From contig CASBRC010000150.1 in the NCBI GenBank assembly GCA_949128015.1, forward strand, positions 1-5,575: a stretch of DNA of 5,575 nucleotides, in the 5' to 3' direction. The position numbers and the translations under genes were made by a program. The notes under the pieces were generated by a model. The model was not told the DNA's origin. It worked only from the letters and a program-made list of their open reading frames with translations, and did not search any database. Below, in pieces: positions 1 to 5,575 of this stretch (its first letter is position 1; every line of letters starts with the position of its first letter). Origin of the DNA: Synechococcales cyanobacterium PMM_0003 (GTDB lineage Bacteria; Cyanobacteriota; Cyanobacteriia; Pseudanabaenales; Pseudanabaenaceae).

Positions 1-993
1 CTTTGCTAGAACCGACTCAAGCGTTTGCATAGATTCTTTACCACCCGTTTGAATAAAGCCGTACATTTGTGCGGTTTTCCCTTCACGAATTAGGTTGGAA
101 ATCGCAGGTGTGACCACCATAATTTCCTGAGCCATTACCCGTCCAAATTGTCCTGGTTGCGGATTATGTCGTTGCACAAGAGTTTGGCTTAACACGGCAA
201 CAAGAGAATTGGAAAGTTGCACCCGAATTTGACCTTGCTGTTCTGGTGGGAACACATCCACCATCCGATCTACGGTTTGTGAAGCAGAACTAGTATGCAA
301 AGTACCAAATACTAGGTGTCCAGTCTCGGCGGCGGATACCGCAAGCTGGATTGTTTCTAAGTCGCGCATTTCACCGACGAGAATTACGTCAGGATCTTCG
401 CGAAGAGCCGCTTTTAGTGCATTACCAAAGGTTTTAGTGTCTTCCCCAACTTGGCGCTGGTGAATGATACTTTTTACCGATTCATAAACAAATTCAATCG
501 GATCTTCAACGGTGAGAATATGTTCAGCACGGGTTTTATTGATCGTTTGGATCATCGCGGCAAGGGTTGTCGTCTTTCCAGAGCCTGTTGGACCAGTTAC
601 TAATACCAGTCCACGCGGCTTTTCACTAAGCTCTCGCACAATTGGCGGCAAGTTAAGATCATCCATGTCAGGGATTTTGGAAGAAAGCGCCCGCAGACAA
701 GCCGCATAGGTTCCACGATCTTTGTAAACATTCACACGAAATCTAGCTAGTCCCTTGACCCCATAGGAGCAGTCTAACTCCCAGTTTTGTTCTAGAGCCT
801 TGCGCTGATTGTTATTGAGCATCGCAAAAATCAAGCGCTGACATTCTTCGGGGGTAAGCGGATCGCGATCGGTGCGGGTGAGGTGTCCGTTGATGCGAAT
901 GTAAGGCGGAAGCCCTGCGGAGAGGTGAAGGTCAGAACCTTTGCGCTCTACCACCTCTTCCATCAAGTCTTCGATGATGTAGTCCATTACCAT
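1..993 (-). CDS. pilT: PilT, type IV pilus retraction ATPase (C terminus cut off by window edge)
   Basis: Hexameric cytoplasmic ATPase that powers pilus retraction by depolymerising pilin into the inner membrane. I translated 331 codons by hand; the frame is open to position 1, so the 3' end lies outside. Visible family marks: DLHLS near residues 21-25, Walker A GPTGSGKTT at 134-142 (Lys140), Asp box TVEDPIEF at 161-168, Walker B DPDVILVGEMRD at 200-211 (Glu208), His box TGHLVFGTLHT at 224-234, and the PilT-specific C-terminal motif, read here as AISNLIRE at 297-304. That last motif and the lack of a zinc tetracysteine separate it from PilB. PilT proteins usually have about 340-430 residues, so most is present. 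Of two nearby ATGs (residues 1 and 3), the first is chosen because AGGAG lies 11 bases upstream. It follows pilB by 100 bases on the same strand. Identity is very secure; which PilT paralogue it is cannot be told. Confidence 0.96.
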   Translation of the reverse strand, partial: MVMDYIIEDLMEEVVERKGSDLHLSAGLPPYIRINGHLTRTDRDPLTPEECQRLIFAMLNNNQRKALEQNWELDCSYGVKGLARFRVNVYKDRGTYAACLRALSSKIPDMDDLNLPPIVRELSEKPRGLVLVTGPTGSGKTTTLAAMIQTINKTRAEHILTVEDPIEFVYESVKSIIHQRQVGEDTKTFGNALKAALREDPDVILVGEMRDLETIQLAVSAAETGHLVFGTLHTSSASQTVDRMVDVFPPEQQGQIRVQLSNSLVAVLSQTLVQRHNPQPGQFGRVMAQEIMVVTPAISNLIREGKTAQMYGFIQTGGKESMQTLESVLAK

Positions 994-1004
994 AGCGGTC
1001 GATT

Positions 1005-1009
1005 CTCCT
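1005..1009 (-). promoter_or_regulatory. Shine-Dalgarno site of pilT
   Basis: AGGAG on the minus strand with 11 bases to the ATG at 993. The next in-frame ATG (987) would leave 17 bases, so this site favours the upstream start. Confidence 0.7.
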
Positions 1010-1062
1010 AATCAAATCCTAAATTAAAACCCTGATAAGGGCATGATTCCCTATATAGTCGC

Positions 1063-1091
1063 TAAAACCTGCGCGATTCGCGCAGGTTTTA
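1063..1091 (-). terminator. Perfect 14-bp inverted repeat after pilB, possible terminator or attenuator
   Basis: Arms 1063-1076 and 1078-1091 are exact reverse complements around a single T; a real hairpin would have about 13 bp and a 3-base loop. The GC-rich core (CCTGCGCG) is flanked by AAAA and TTTT, and the structure begins two bases after the pilB stop codon. The U stretch is only four bases and lies in the stem, followed by AGCGAC, so termination may be weak or partial. Being nearly symmetric, it could act on either strand. It could instead protect the pilB mRNA 3' end or set the pilB:pilT ratio by partial read-through. Confidence 0.6.
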
Positions 1092-1093
1092 AT

Positions 1094-3109
1094 TTAAAAG
1101 GTTCTTACTGTGGTGCAGTAGGGACATTCAACTGATTCGGGAGTGAGAACCGCATCACAGTTTTCACATTCCAGTCCTTTGCCACGACGGGCGCGTTCTT
1201 CAGCTTCTCGCCCTTTATCGGTATAGACGACTCGCAACACCTCATCTAGGGTGGTAGCCCCTTCTCTTACCAACTGGAAAGCATATGCCATCAGGGTTTT
1301 CATTCCTTCTTGCACGGCGATTTCCTTGATCACTTCCGTAGTCGCTCCCTTATTGATCGCACTTTGCAAGCGTTCGGTCATTCTCATGATCTCGTATACA
1401 CCTGCCCGACCTTTATATCCAGCGCCACTACATTTGGGGCATACTCGCTGACCGGGGAGCATAGCTTCGCGGTTGACGATGTTGGCACGGTAGAAGGTCT
1501 TTTCCAGATCGCTACTGGGTAAGCCGAAGCGATCGAGTTCTTCTTGACTAGGGTTGTAAGGGATGCGGCAGTTGTCACAGACGCGGCGGAGGAGACGTTG
1601 GGCGAGAACGCCGATGATGGCGGTGCTTGCCATAAATGGCTCTACGCCCATTTCTTCGAGACGAGCAATGCTGCTAGGTGCGTCGTTAGTGTGTAAGGTG
1701 GTCAGCACTAAGTGACCTGTAAGCGCAGCCTCGATCGCAGTTTTAGCAGTTTCTGCATCTCGCGTTTCACCGACAAGGATTACGTCAGGATCTTGACGTA
1801 AAAAGGCGCGGAGAATGCTGGCAAAGGTCATGCCTTTTTCGCGTAGCACTTGGCATTGGGTTAAACCTGGCAAATTATATTCGACGGGATCTTCGGCAGT
1901 GCTGATATTGATGCCGGGGTCATTACATTCAGCAAGAGTTGAGTATAGGGTGGTAGTTTTGCCTGATCCTGTGGGTCCAGTTACCAAGATCAGTCCATAA
2001 GGTCGTTTGGCAAAACTTTGCATCAGTTCCAAGCTTTCGGGATCGCTGATCAGTTTGTTAAGCCCAAGCTGCGTGTTGGAGTTATCGAGAATCCGCAAAA
2101 CTACTTTTTCACCGTTTTGGGTGGGGCAAGTATTGACGCGGAAGTCTACGCGACGACCTTGGAAATTACGCTTGAGTTTGCCATCTTGAGGAACGCGCTT
2201 TTCGGCAATGTTCAGGTTAGAAATAATCTTGAAGCGCGAGATGACAGCGTTGACGATGTTGCGTGGTAACCGTTTGTTGTCACCGAGGAAAAAGTATTCG
2301 CGCAATACACCATCTTTGCGGAGACGGATACATAGGTCTTTTTCCTGTGGTTCGATATGGATGTCAGAACATCCTTCCTTAAGAGCTTTAACCAGAATTT
2401 TATCGACGAGGCTGATGATCGGTGCGGAGTTTTCGCCGCCCACCATGAGTTCGTCGCCTTGATCCGCGTCGGACATATCATCAGCAAAGACATCATCTTT
2501 GACTTGCAGATCTTCATCACTGATGGCACCTTCTGCTTTAGCGCTTTTGTTAACTTGAAATTGGACAATATTGTCAAAAGTGCGATGAAAATCTTCACGG
2601 GAAATCACGCGCCTGATCACCGTGATGTTTTTGAGCAGGCGAGCAATTTCATTTTGGACTTTGTAGCTGTCGGGGGAAACTACGGCGAGCGTAATGCTGT
2701 TCTCGGTCTTAATTAGAGGTAGTATCTCGCAGTCTCGACAACTAGAAATTGGAATGATGTTGGAGTCGAGTAAAGCGCTGAGGGTAGAGATATCAAATTT
2801 GTCTAGCTCGACATCAGGATCGATTGGTTCGATGCCGTAAAGAACACGCAGTTCAAAAAGTTGTTGGCGTTTGTAATAGCGGGTAATGTCGGGGGCGAGT
2901 TGCTGCCCCAGAATTTGCTCTAGGACGCTGAGGAATGGCACATTTTGTTCTTGACTATCTTTGACTGCGCGATCGAACTGGTCTGATGTGGCATGTCCTG
3001 CTTGAATTAGTTTGCTCTCAAAGGGGGTGCGCCCTCCCCGTTTGGCAAGAGCTTTGGTTCTATTTTTTAAGCCTGCGGCGGTAGTTGGTGCTTGATCTGA
3101 TGTATTCAT
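1094..3109 (-). CDS. pilB: PilB, type IV pilus extension ATPase (GspE/PulE family)
   Basis: Cytoplasmic hexameric ATPase that drives pilin assembly at the inner-membrane platform. The 671 residues run: a degenerate MshEN/GspE N-terminal region (about 28-180), an acidic linker (about 190-222), the N2 domain (about 223-345, with GCSDIHIEP at 246-254), and the RecA-like motor. Motor motifs are Walker A GPTGSGKTT at 378-386, Asp box STAEDPVEY at 403-411, Walker B DPDVILVGETRD at 440-451 (Glu448) and His box TGHLVLTTLHTND at 464-476. The zinc-binding tetracysteine typical of PilB/GspE is complete: Cys511, Cys514, Cys557, Cys560. After the usual family end near residue 630 comes an extra basic then cysteine-rich tail with Cys648, Cys651, Cys662 and Cys665. 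It is about 100 residues longer than the Pseudomonas type. The start has AGGA 11 bases upstream and no nearby alternative ATG. pilT follows by 100 bases. All catalytic motifs are intact. Confidence 0.96.
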   Translation of the reverse strand: MNTSDQAPTTAAGLKNRTKALAKRGGRTPFESKLIQAGHATSDQFDRAVKDSQEQNVPFLSVLEQILGQQLAPDITRYYKRQQLFELRVLYGIEPIDPDVELDKFDISTLSALLDSNIIPISSCRDCEILPLIKTENSITLAVVSPDSYKVQNEIARLLKNITVIRRVISREDFHRTFDNIVQFQVNKSAKAEGAISDEDLQVKDDVFADDMSDADQGDELMVGGENSAPIISLVDKILVKALKEGCSDIHIEPQEKDLCIRLRKDGVLREYFFLGDNKRLPRNIVNAVISRFKIISNLNIAEKRVPQDGKLKRNFQGRRVDFRVNTCPTQNGEKVVLRILDNSNTQLGLNKLISDPESLELMQSFAKRPYGLILVTGPTGSGKTTTLYSTLAECNDPGINISTAEDPVEYNLPGLTQCQVLREKGMTFASILRAFLRQDPDVILVGETRDAETAKTAIEAALTGHLVLTTLHTNDAPSSIARLEEMGVEPFMASTAIIGVLAQRLLRRVCDNCRIPYNPSQEELDRFGLPSSDLEKTFYRANIVNREAMLPGQRVCPKCSGAGYKGRAGVYEIMRMTERLQSAINKGATTEVIKEIAVQEGMKTLMAYAFQLVREGATTLDEVLRVVYTDKGREAEERARRGKGLECENCDAVLTPESVECPYCTTVRTF

Positions 3110-3120
3110 AGCCCAAGAGT

Positions 3121-3124
3121 TCCT
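3121..3124 (-). promoter_or_regulatory. Shine-Dalgarno site of pilB, set between two direct repeats
   Basis: AGGA on the minus strand, 11 bases before the ATG at 3109, the same spacing as for pilT. It lies where two exact 8-base copies of AAGAGTTC (plus-strand reading, 3115-3122 and 3125-3132) meet, so part of the site is inside one copy. Confidence 0.55.
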
Positions 3125-3155
3125 AAGAGTTCATTACCCAAGTAAAGATGATTGT

Positions 3156-3171
3156 CTTTGCGATCGCAAAG
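3156..3171. repeat. 16-bp perfect palindrome containing a HIP1 octamer, in the pilB upstream region
   Basis: CTTTGCGATCGCAAAG equals its own reverse complement; the HIP1 core GCGATCGC is at 3160-3167. It sits 47 bases upstream of the pilB start codon. The extension by four bases on each side of HIP1 could be chance or could form an operator or leader hairpin. Confidence 0.6.
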
Positions 3172-3183
3172 CAATATGAGGCG

Positions 3184-3189
3184 ATCATA
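3184..3189 (-). promoter_or_regulatory. Candidate -10 element for pilB
   Basis: TATGAT on the minus strand, 74 bases before the pilB start codon, is close to the TATAAT consensus. No convincing -35 hexamer sits 16-18 bases upstream; TTGCCC is there but at 20 bases. The 207-base gap before pilB makes an own promoter likely, but this exact placement is a guess. Confidence 0.25.
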
Positions 3190-3255
3190 GCTTTTTGCAT
3201 AACTATATTGGGCAAAAATACCACAAGTGTTTCATAGTTTTACAAAATTAAGTCA

Positions 3256-3290
3256 AAAATTTGAGAGTAGTCAGCTAGCGCTCTTTCAAA
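3256..3290 (-). terminator. Possible terminator of the SGNH-like gene
   Basis: On the minus strand, TTTGAAAGAG (3290-3281) can pair with CTCTCAAA (3266-3259) with a two-base bulge, and a run of T follows (TTTTT ending near 3255). The stem is short, imperfect and has a 14-base loop, so this is only a weak candidate. It starts about 27 bases after the TAG stop codon. Confidence 0.3.
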
Positions 3291-3316
3291 AAAGTTATGG
3301 GGGATAAGAATCGCTT

Positions 3317-5419
3317 CTACTTTTTGAGAGCTTGCCAACGAATTTTGGGGTTTTGGACGAGAAGTTTGGAGATCGCGATCGCTCCTTTTTGATTCAAATG
3401 GCTGGGGTCAGAAAAAAGGTCGGCTTGATTTAAGATTGCTTGGGAAAGATCGAGATAAGTAAAACCTTCACGCAAAGAAAGCTCTTGCATCCTGCCATTA
3501 AAAATAGCTTCATAGCGAGTGCGAATTTGATCGAGATAAGTGGCGTGTAAGGGCATATTCACTACTAAAAGCTCAATATTATTGCGGCGACAAAAATCAA
3601 CTACATTGGCAAAAGCCTCGAACTGCGAGCCATTGGTATCAAAGTTGCGATAGTCGAGATCGTAGTCCCCAGGAACTTGGGGAAATTTTTGGAAATAGGT
3701 TTTGGGGTCAAAGGTGACATCAAAAGCGACAAAGCCTTTGGCATCAAGGGCGGTGACGGTGCTAGGCATGGTCGCGGCGATTAGGGCTTCGCTGTTGCTG
3801 AGCATATGGGTATGGCGATCAAATTTTTTGACTAGTGAAGTCCGAACTTCTTGCCGTTTAGAAAAGGTGGTGAACAGAAGATCAAAGGATTGGGCGATTG
3901 GATTTGGTGATTTGGCTGCGATCGCATTTTGGCTAGACATAGGATCGGGATTAATCGCGTTATTTTTAATCGTTTCCTGTAATTGCTTATAGTCTACCGA
4001 GGCCGTGATTTCGTCATAGGTAAGGTCACTGCGGCTGCTATTAAATGCTCTCAATCCATCCGCCCAAATAATCATGCGCGGCATTTGGTCACGGGATAAA
4101 ATTTGGGTGATTTGCAGATTTACGACCTTAGCCGTTGCACCATCAATACCCAGATTAAAAACGCTGATGTCTTTGAAGCCTTTATTAACCAGTGTTTTTT
4201 CTAATGTGCTGGGTTCGATGCCACGTAATGCTCTAGAACTACCCACAATCAAAACTTCAGGCGAACGCTTTTTATTCGTGGTTTGCCAATCAAGAAGCGC
4301 TAATTTCTCGTTGAACAAGGCAATATTAAAATTAAGTACAGGCTTATTGCTGATGCCTTTTTCGGGAGAATTTTCTGGCTGAGTAGTTGATAAATTAATT
4401 TTGGAATCTGCGATCGCAAATTTGGTTAGCTGTTCTGGTTGGTCAAAATTACTGAGCGTGCGATCGATTGCGATTGTTGTCCCAATACCGATCGCCAAAC
4501 TTACGATACAAGCAGGTAAAGAAAGCATTTTCGGTGCAGTTTGCCCCAGCCATTTGAGTCCGAAAATAGCCTTTCCAGCAGCAAGTAATTGCGCCCCAGC
4601 ATATCCACCTGATTTTTGCCAAGGATGAGGCTCTTCCTCGTCTTCGCTAAGAATTTCAATGCTGTGATCTTGTTCTTCTTCGGCTGTCGAAAGTTCAAGA
4701 TCGGGATTCTGTGACCCGATCGCTAGTAAATCAATTTCAAAAGACCAACTAGGCTTTTTCTCGCCAATGACTCGACTTGATACCGTCACTGACTGAAAAT
4801 ATTCAGATGCACTCAAACTTCTTAAAGTATTTAACATCGGCAACGCCATCTCAGCTTGCAAGATGGTGGTGCGTGTCTCACATAACAAATTGAGGCAGTT
4901 GTTTTGTAATAGTAACTTCAGCTTAGTTTGCGCAAGTTTTTTAGCTAAGTGTGGATCTTGGCGAAATTTGCTTAGTAGAGAGGCAATAATTTCGGCAGCG
5001 ACGATCGCAGACGATGCGATCGGTAAATCCAGCCCTAAAGCCCATAAATTGCCATGCAATTTGAGGCGATGAATGCCTTCTGCGTATAAAACAGAACTTT
5101 CTAGATCCTGCGTGCTTGTTGCGATCGCCTCCAAAATCTTGGTGGCACAGTCTACTTCTCGATCGTGGCTATAAAGATATAAGCAGTCACCTTTTTGTTT
5201 GGTATTTGCAAGTTTTACTCCCACTAGTTCTTCTGTAAAAATACTGTTTGATGGCTCTTGTTTCAAACCTAGCTTAGAGGATGCAAGATTTTGATGAGTA
5301 ACATCTTGATCAGTGACATTTTGATTATTAGTCAAACTTGAGGGTTGATTCGAGTCCTTACCTGCATCTGTACTCGAATCTGCTAGTAGTGGATTTGCCT
5401 CTAAGGATGTTGTTTCCAT
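3317..5419 (-). CDS. Membrane-anchored protein with C-terminal SGNH-hydrolase-like domain, function unknown
   Basis: A 700-residue protein I do not recognise as a named gene. Residues 1-60 are rich in Ser, Thr, Asn and Gln and probably disordered. Residues 61-235 form a folded-looking region of unknown family with no motif I can name. Residues 246-263 are strongly acidic. One hydrophobic segment at about 299-317 is a likely membrane span, with no N-terminal signal peptide. From 386 on the sequence resembles SGNH/DltD/AlgJ-like and DUF1574-type proteins: VGSSR at 392-396 (block I, probable nucleophile Ser395), FNLGIDGAT at 421-429 (block II), IIWADGLRAFN at 450-460 (block III position), VVNMPLHATYLD at 619-630, and DPSHLNQKGA at 671-680 with the catalytic-type Asp671/His674 pair. 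Inference: N terminus cytoplasmic, SGNH domain periplasmic, perhaps acting on an acyl group of envelope glycans. No clear Shine-Dalgarno precedes the ATG, and an in-frame TAG shortly upstream rules out a longer form. It precedes pilB by 207 bases. Confidence 0.85.
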   Translation of the reverse strand: METTSLEANPLLADSSTDAGKDSNQPSSLTNNQNVTDQDVTHQNLASSKLGLKQEPSNSIFTEELVGVKLANTKQKGDCLYLYSHDREVDCATKILEAIATSTQDLESSVLYAEGIHRLKLHGNLWALGLDLPIASSAIVAAEIIASLLSKFRQDPHLAKKLAQTKLKLLLQNNCLNLLCETRTTILQAEMALPMLNTLRSLSASEYFQSVTVSSRVIGEKKPSWSFEIDLLAIGSQNPDLELSTAEEEQDHSIEILSEDEEEPHPWQKSGGYAGAQLLAAGKAIFGLKWLGQTAPKMLSLPACIVSLAIGIGTTIAIDRTLSNFDQPEQLTKFAIADSKINLSTTQPENSPEKGISNKPVLNFNIALFNEKLALLDWQTTNKKRSPEVLIVGSSRALRGIEPSTLEKTLVNKGFKDISVFNLGIDGATAKVVNLQITQILSRDQMPRMIIWADGLRAFNSSRSDLTYDEITASVDYKQLQETIKNNAINPDPMSSQNAIAAKSPNPIAQSFDLLFTTFSKRQEVRTSLVKKFDRHTHMLSNSEALIAATMPSTVTALDAKGFVAFDVTFDPKTYFQKFPQVPGDYDLDYRNFDTNGSQFEAFANVVDFCRRNNIELLVVNMPLHATYLDQIRTRYEAIFNGRMQELSLREGFTYLDLSQAILNQADLFSDPSHLNQKGAIAISKLLVQNPKIRWQALKK
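3375..3382. repeat. HIP1 octamer
   Basis: GCGATCGC, near the 3' end of the SGNH-like gene. Confidence 0.9.
3918..3925. repeat. HIP1 octamer
   Basis: GCGATCGC within the SGNH-like domain coding region, in the poorly conserved stretch near residues 499-501. Confidence 0.9.
4410..4417. repeat. HIP1 octamer
   Basis: GCGATCGC just after the membrane segment, coding for part of FAIADSK (residues 334-340). Confidence 0.9.
5121..5128. repeat. HIP1 octamer
   Basis: GCGATCGC in the N-terminal region, coding for part of EAIATS (residues 97-102). Confidence 0.9.
5290..5319 (-). repeat. Two 15-base tandem repeats in the disordered N terminus of the SGNH-like protein
   Basis: Two 15-base units (5290-5304 and 5305-5319) differ at three positions and encode DVTHQ and NVTDQ (residues 39-43 and 34-38). 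A third, more decayed unit may lie at 5320-5334. This looks like slippage in a low-constraint segment. Confidence 0.5.
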
Positions 5420-5499
5420 TGGCTGTTTGAAGAGGGCATCGGGATAAAAAATTTGCTATAAGGTTAGCACGGTAACTTTAAAACATGTAGATAAACCCA

Positions 5500-5550
5500 A
5501 ACCGAAAGAGCTGTGGCGAACGCGCAGCGTTCGCCACAGCTCTTTCGGTT
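5500..5550. repeat. 51-base perfect hairpin, candidate dispersed palindromic repeat
   Basis: Arms 5500-5523 and 5527-5550 are exact 24-base reverse complements around GCA. The stem contains the inner palindrome-like part GGCGAACGC/GCGTTCGCC. No proper T run follows on either strand (GGTTTGGG on minus, GGTTATTC on plus), which is poor for an intrinsic terminator. The perfect arms and intergenic place suit a small palindromic repeat of the REP/MITE kind. It could still end transcription of a gene lying beyond 5575. The rest of 5420-5575 shows no gene; a weak TATAGC on the minus strand at 5455-5460 might be the -10 of the SGNH-like gene. Confidence 0.75.
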
Positions 5551-5575
5551 ATTCATCTAGATGCTCAGAAACAGA

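Noticed and set aside
2212..2598. 128-codon open frame on the minus strand inside pilB
   Set aside because: It lies wholly within pilB in another frame, has no recognisable domain and no independent start signal; pilB is certain here.
2357..2716. 119-codon open frame on the plus strand opposite pilB
   Set aside because: Antisense shadow of the conserved N2 region of pilB; no family features.
3110..3316. A small gene or RNA gene in the gap before pilB
   Set aside because: AT-rich with no open frame of note, no tRNA or known riboswitch pattern seen; best explained as terminator, promoter and leader.
4074..4382. 102-codon open frame on the plus strand opposite the SGNH-like gene
   Set aside because: Antisense to the block I-III coding region, with composition explained by the sense protein.
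4401..4628. Hydrophobic 75-codon plus-strand frame that could suggest a small membrane protein
   Set aside because: Its hydrophobicity mirrors the antisense of the membrane segment of the real gene; no ribosome site or conservation evidence.
5500..5550. Reading the 51-base hairpin as a CRISPR repeat or tRNA-like structure
   Set aside because: There is only one copy in the window with no spacers, and it lacks any cloverleaf arrangement.

Overview
The window looks like a chromosomal segment of a cyanobacterium. The octamer GCGATCGC (HIP1), over-represented in many cyanobacterial genomes, occurs five times. The two recognisable proteins are the extension and retraction ATPases of a type IV pilus, and their sequences fit the cyanobacterial forms. 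The genus cannot be fixed from the sequence alone. All three genes lie on the minus strand, so transcription runs from high to low coordinates.

Layout in order of transcription: (1) 5420-5575 has no gene; it holds a near-perfect 51-base hairpin (24-bp arms, 3-base centre) that is either a dispersed palindromic repeat or the end of an unseen upstream gene. (2) 3317-5419 encodes a 700-residue protein with an uncharacterised N-terminal region, an acidic linker, one membrane segment and a C-terminal SGNH-hydrolase-like domain; its function is unknown. (3) 3110-3316 is a 207-base gap with a possible terminator for that gene and a likely promoter/leader for the next. (4) 1094-3109 encodes PilB, the extension ATPase, with an extra C-terminal four-cysteine tail. 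(5) 994-1093 is a short gap with a 14-bp perfect inverted repeat directly after the pilB stop codon. (6) 1-993 encodes PilT, the retraction ATPase, cut by the window edge at its C terminus.

PilB and PilT are the opposing motors of one machine: PilB drives pilin polymerisation and PilT drives disassembly, giving twitching or phototactic motility and DNA uptake. The inner-membrane platform gene pilC often follows pilT in cyanobacteria and would be expected just beyond position 1, but it is not visible here. Whether the SGNH-like protein has anything to do with pili is not shown by the sequence; its only link is position and strand.

Most of the window is ordinary cyanobacterial core sequence. 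The points most worth checking are the second CxxC pair at the PilB C terminus, the unusual composite SGNH-like protein and the 51-base hairpin. I found no clear evidence of a wholly new system.
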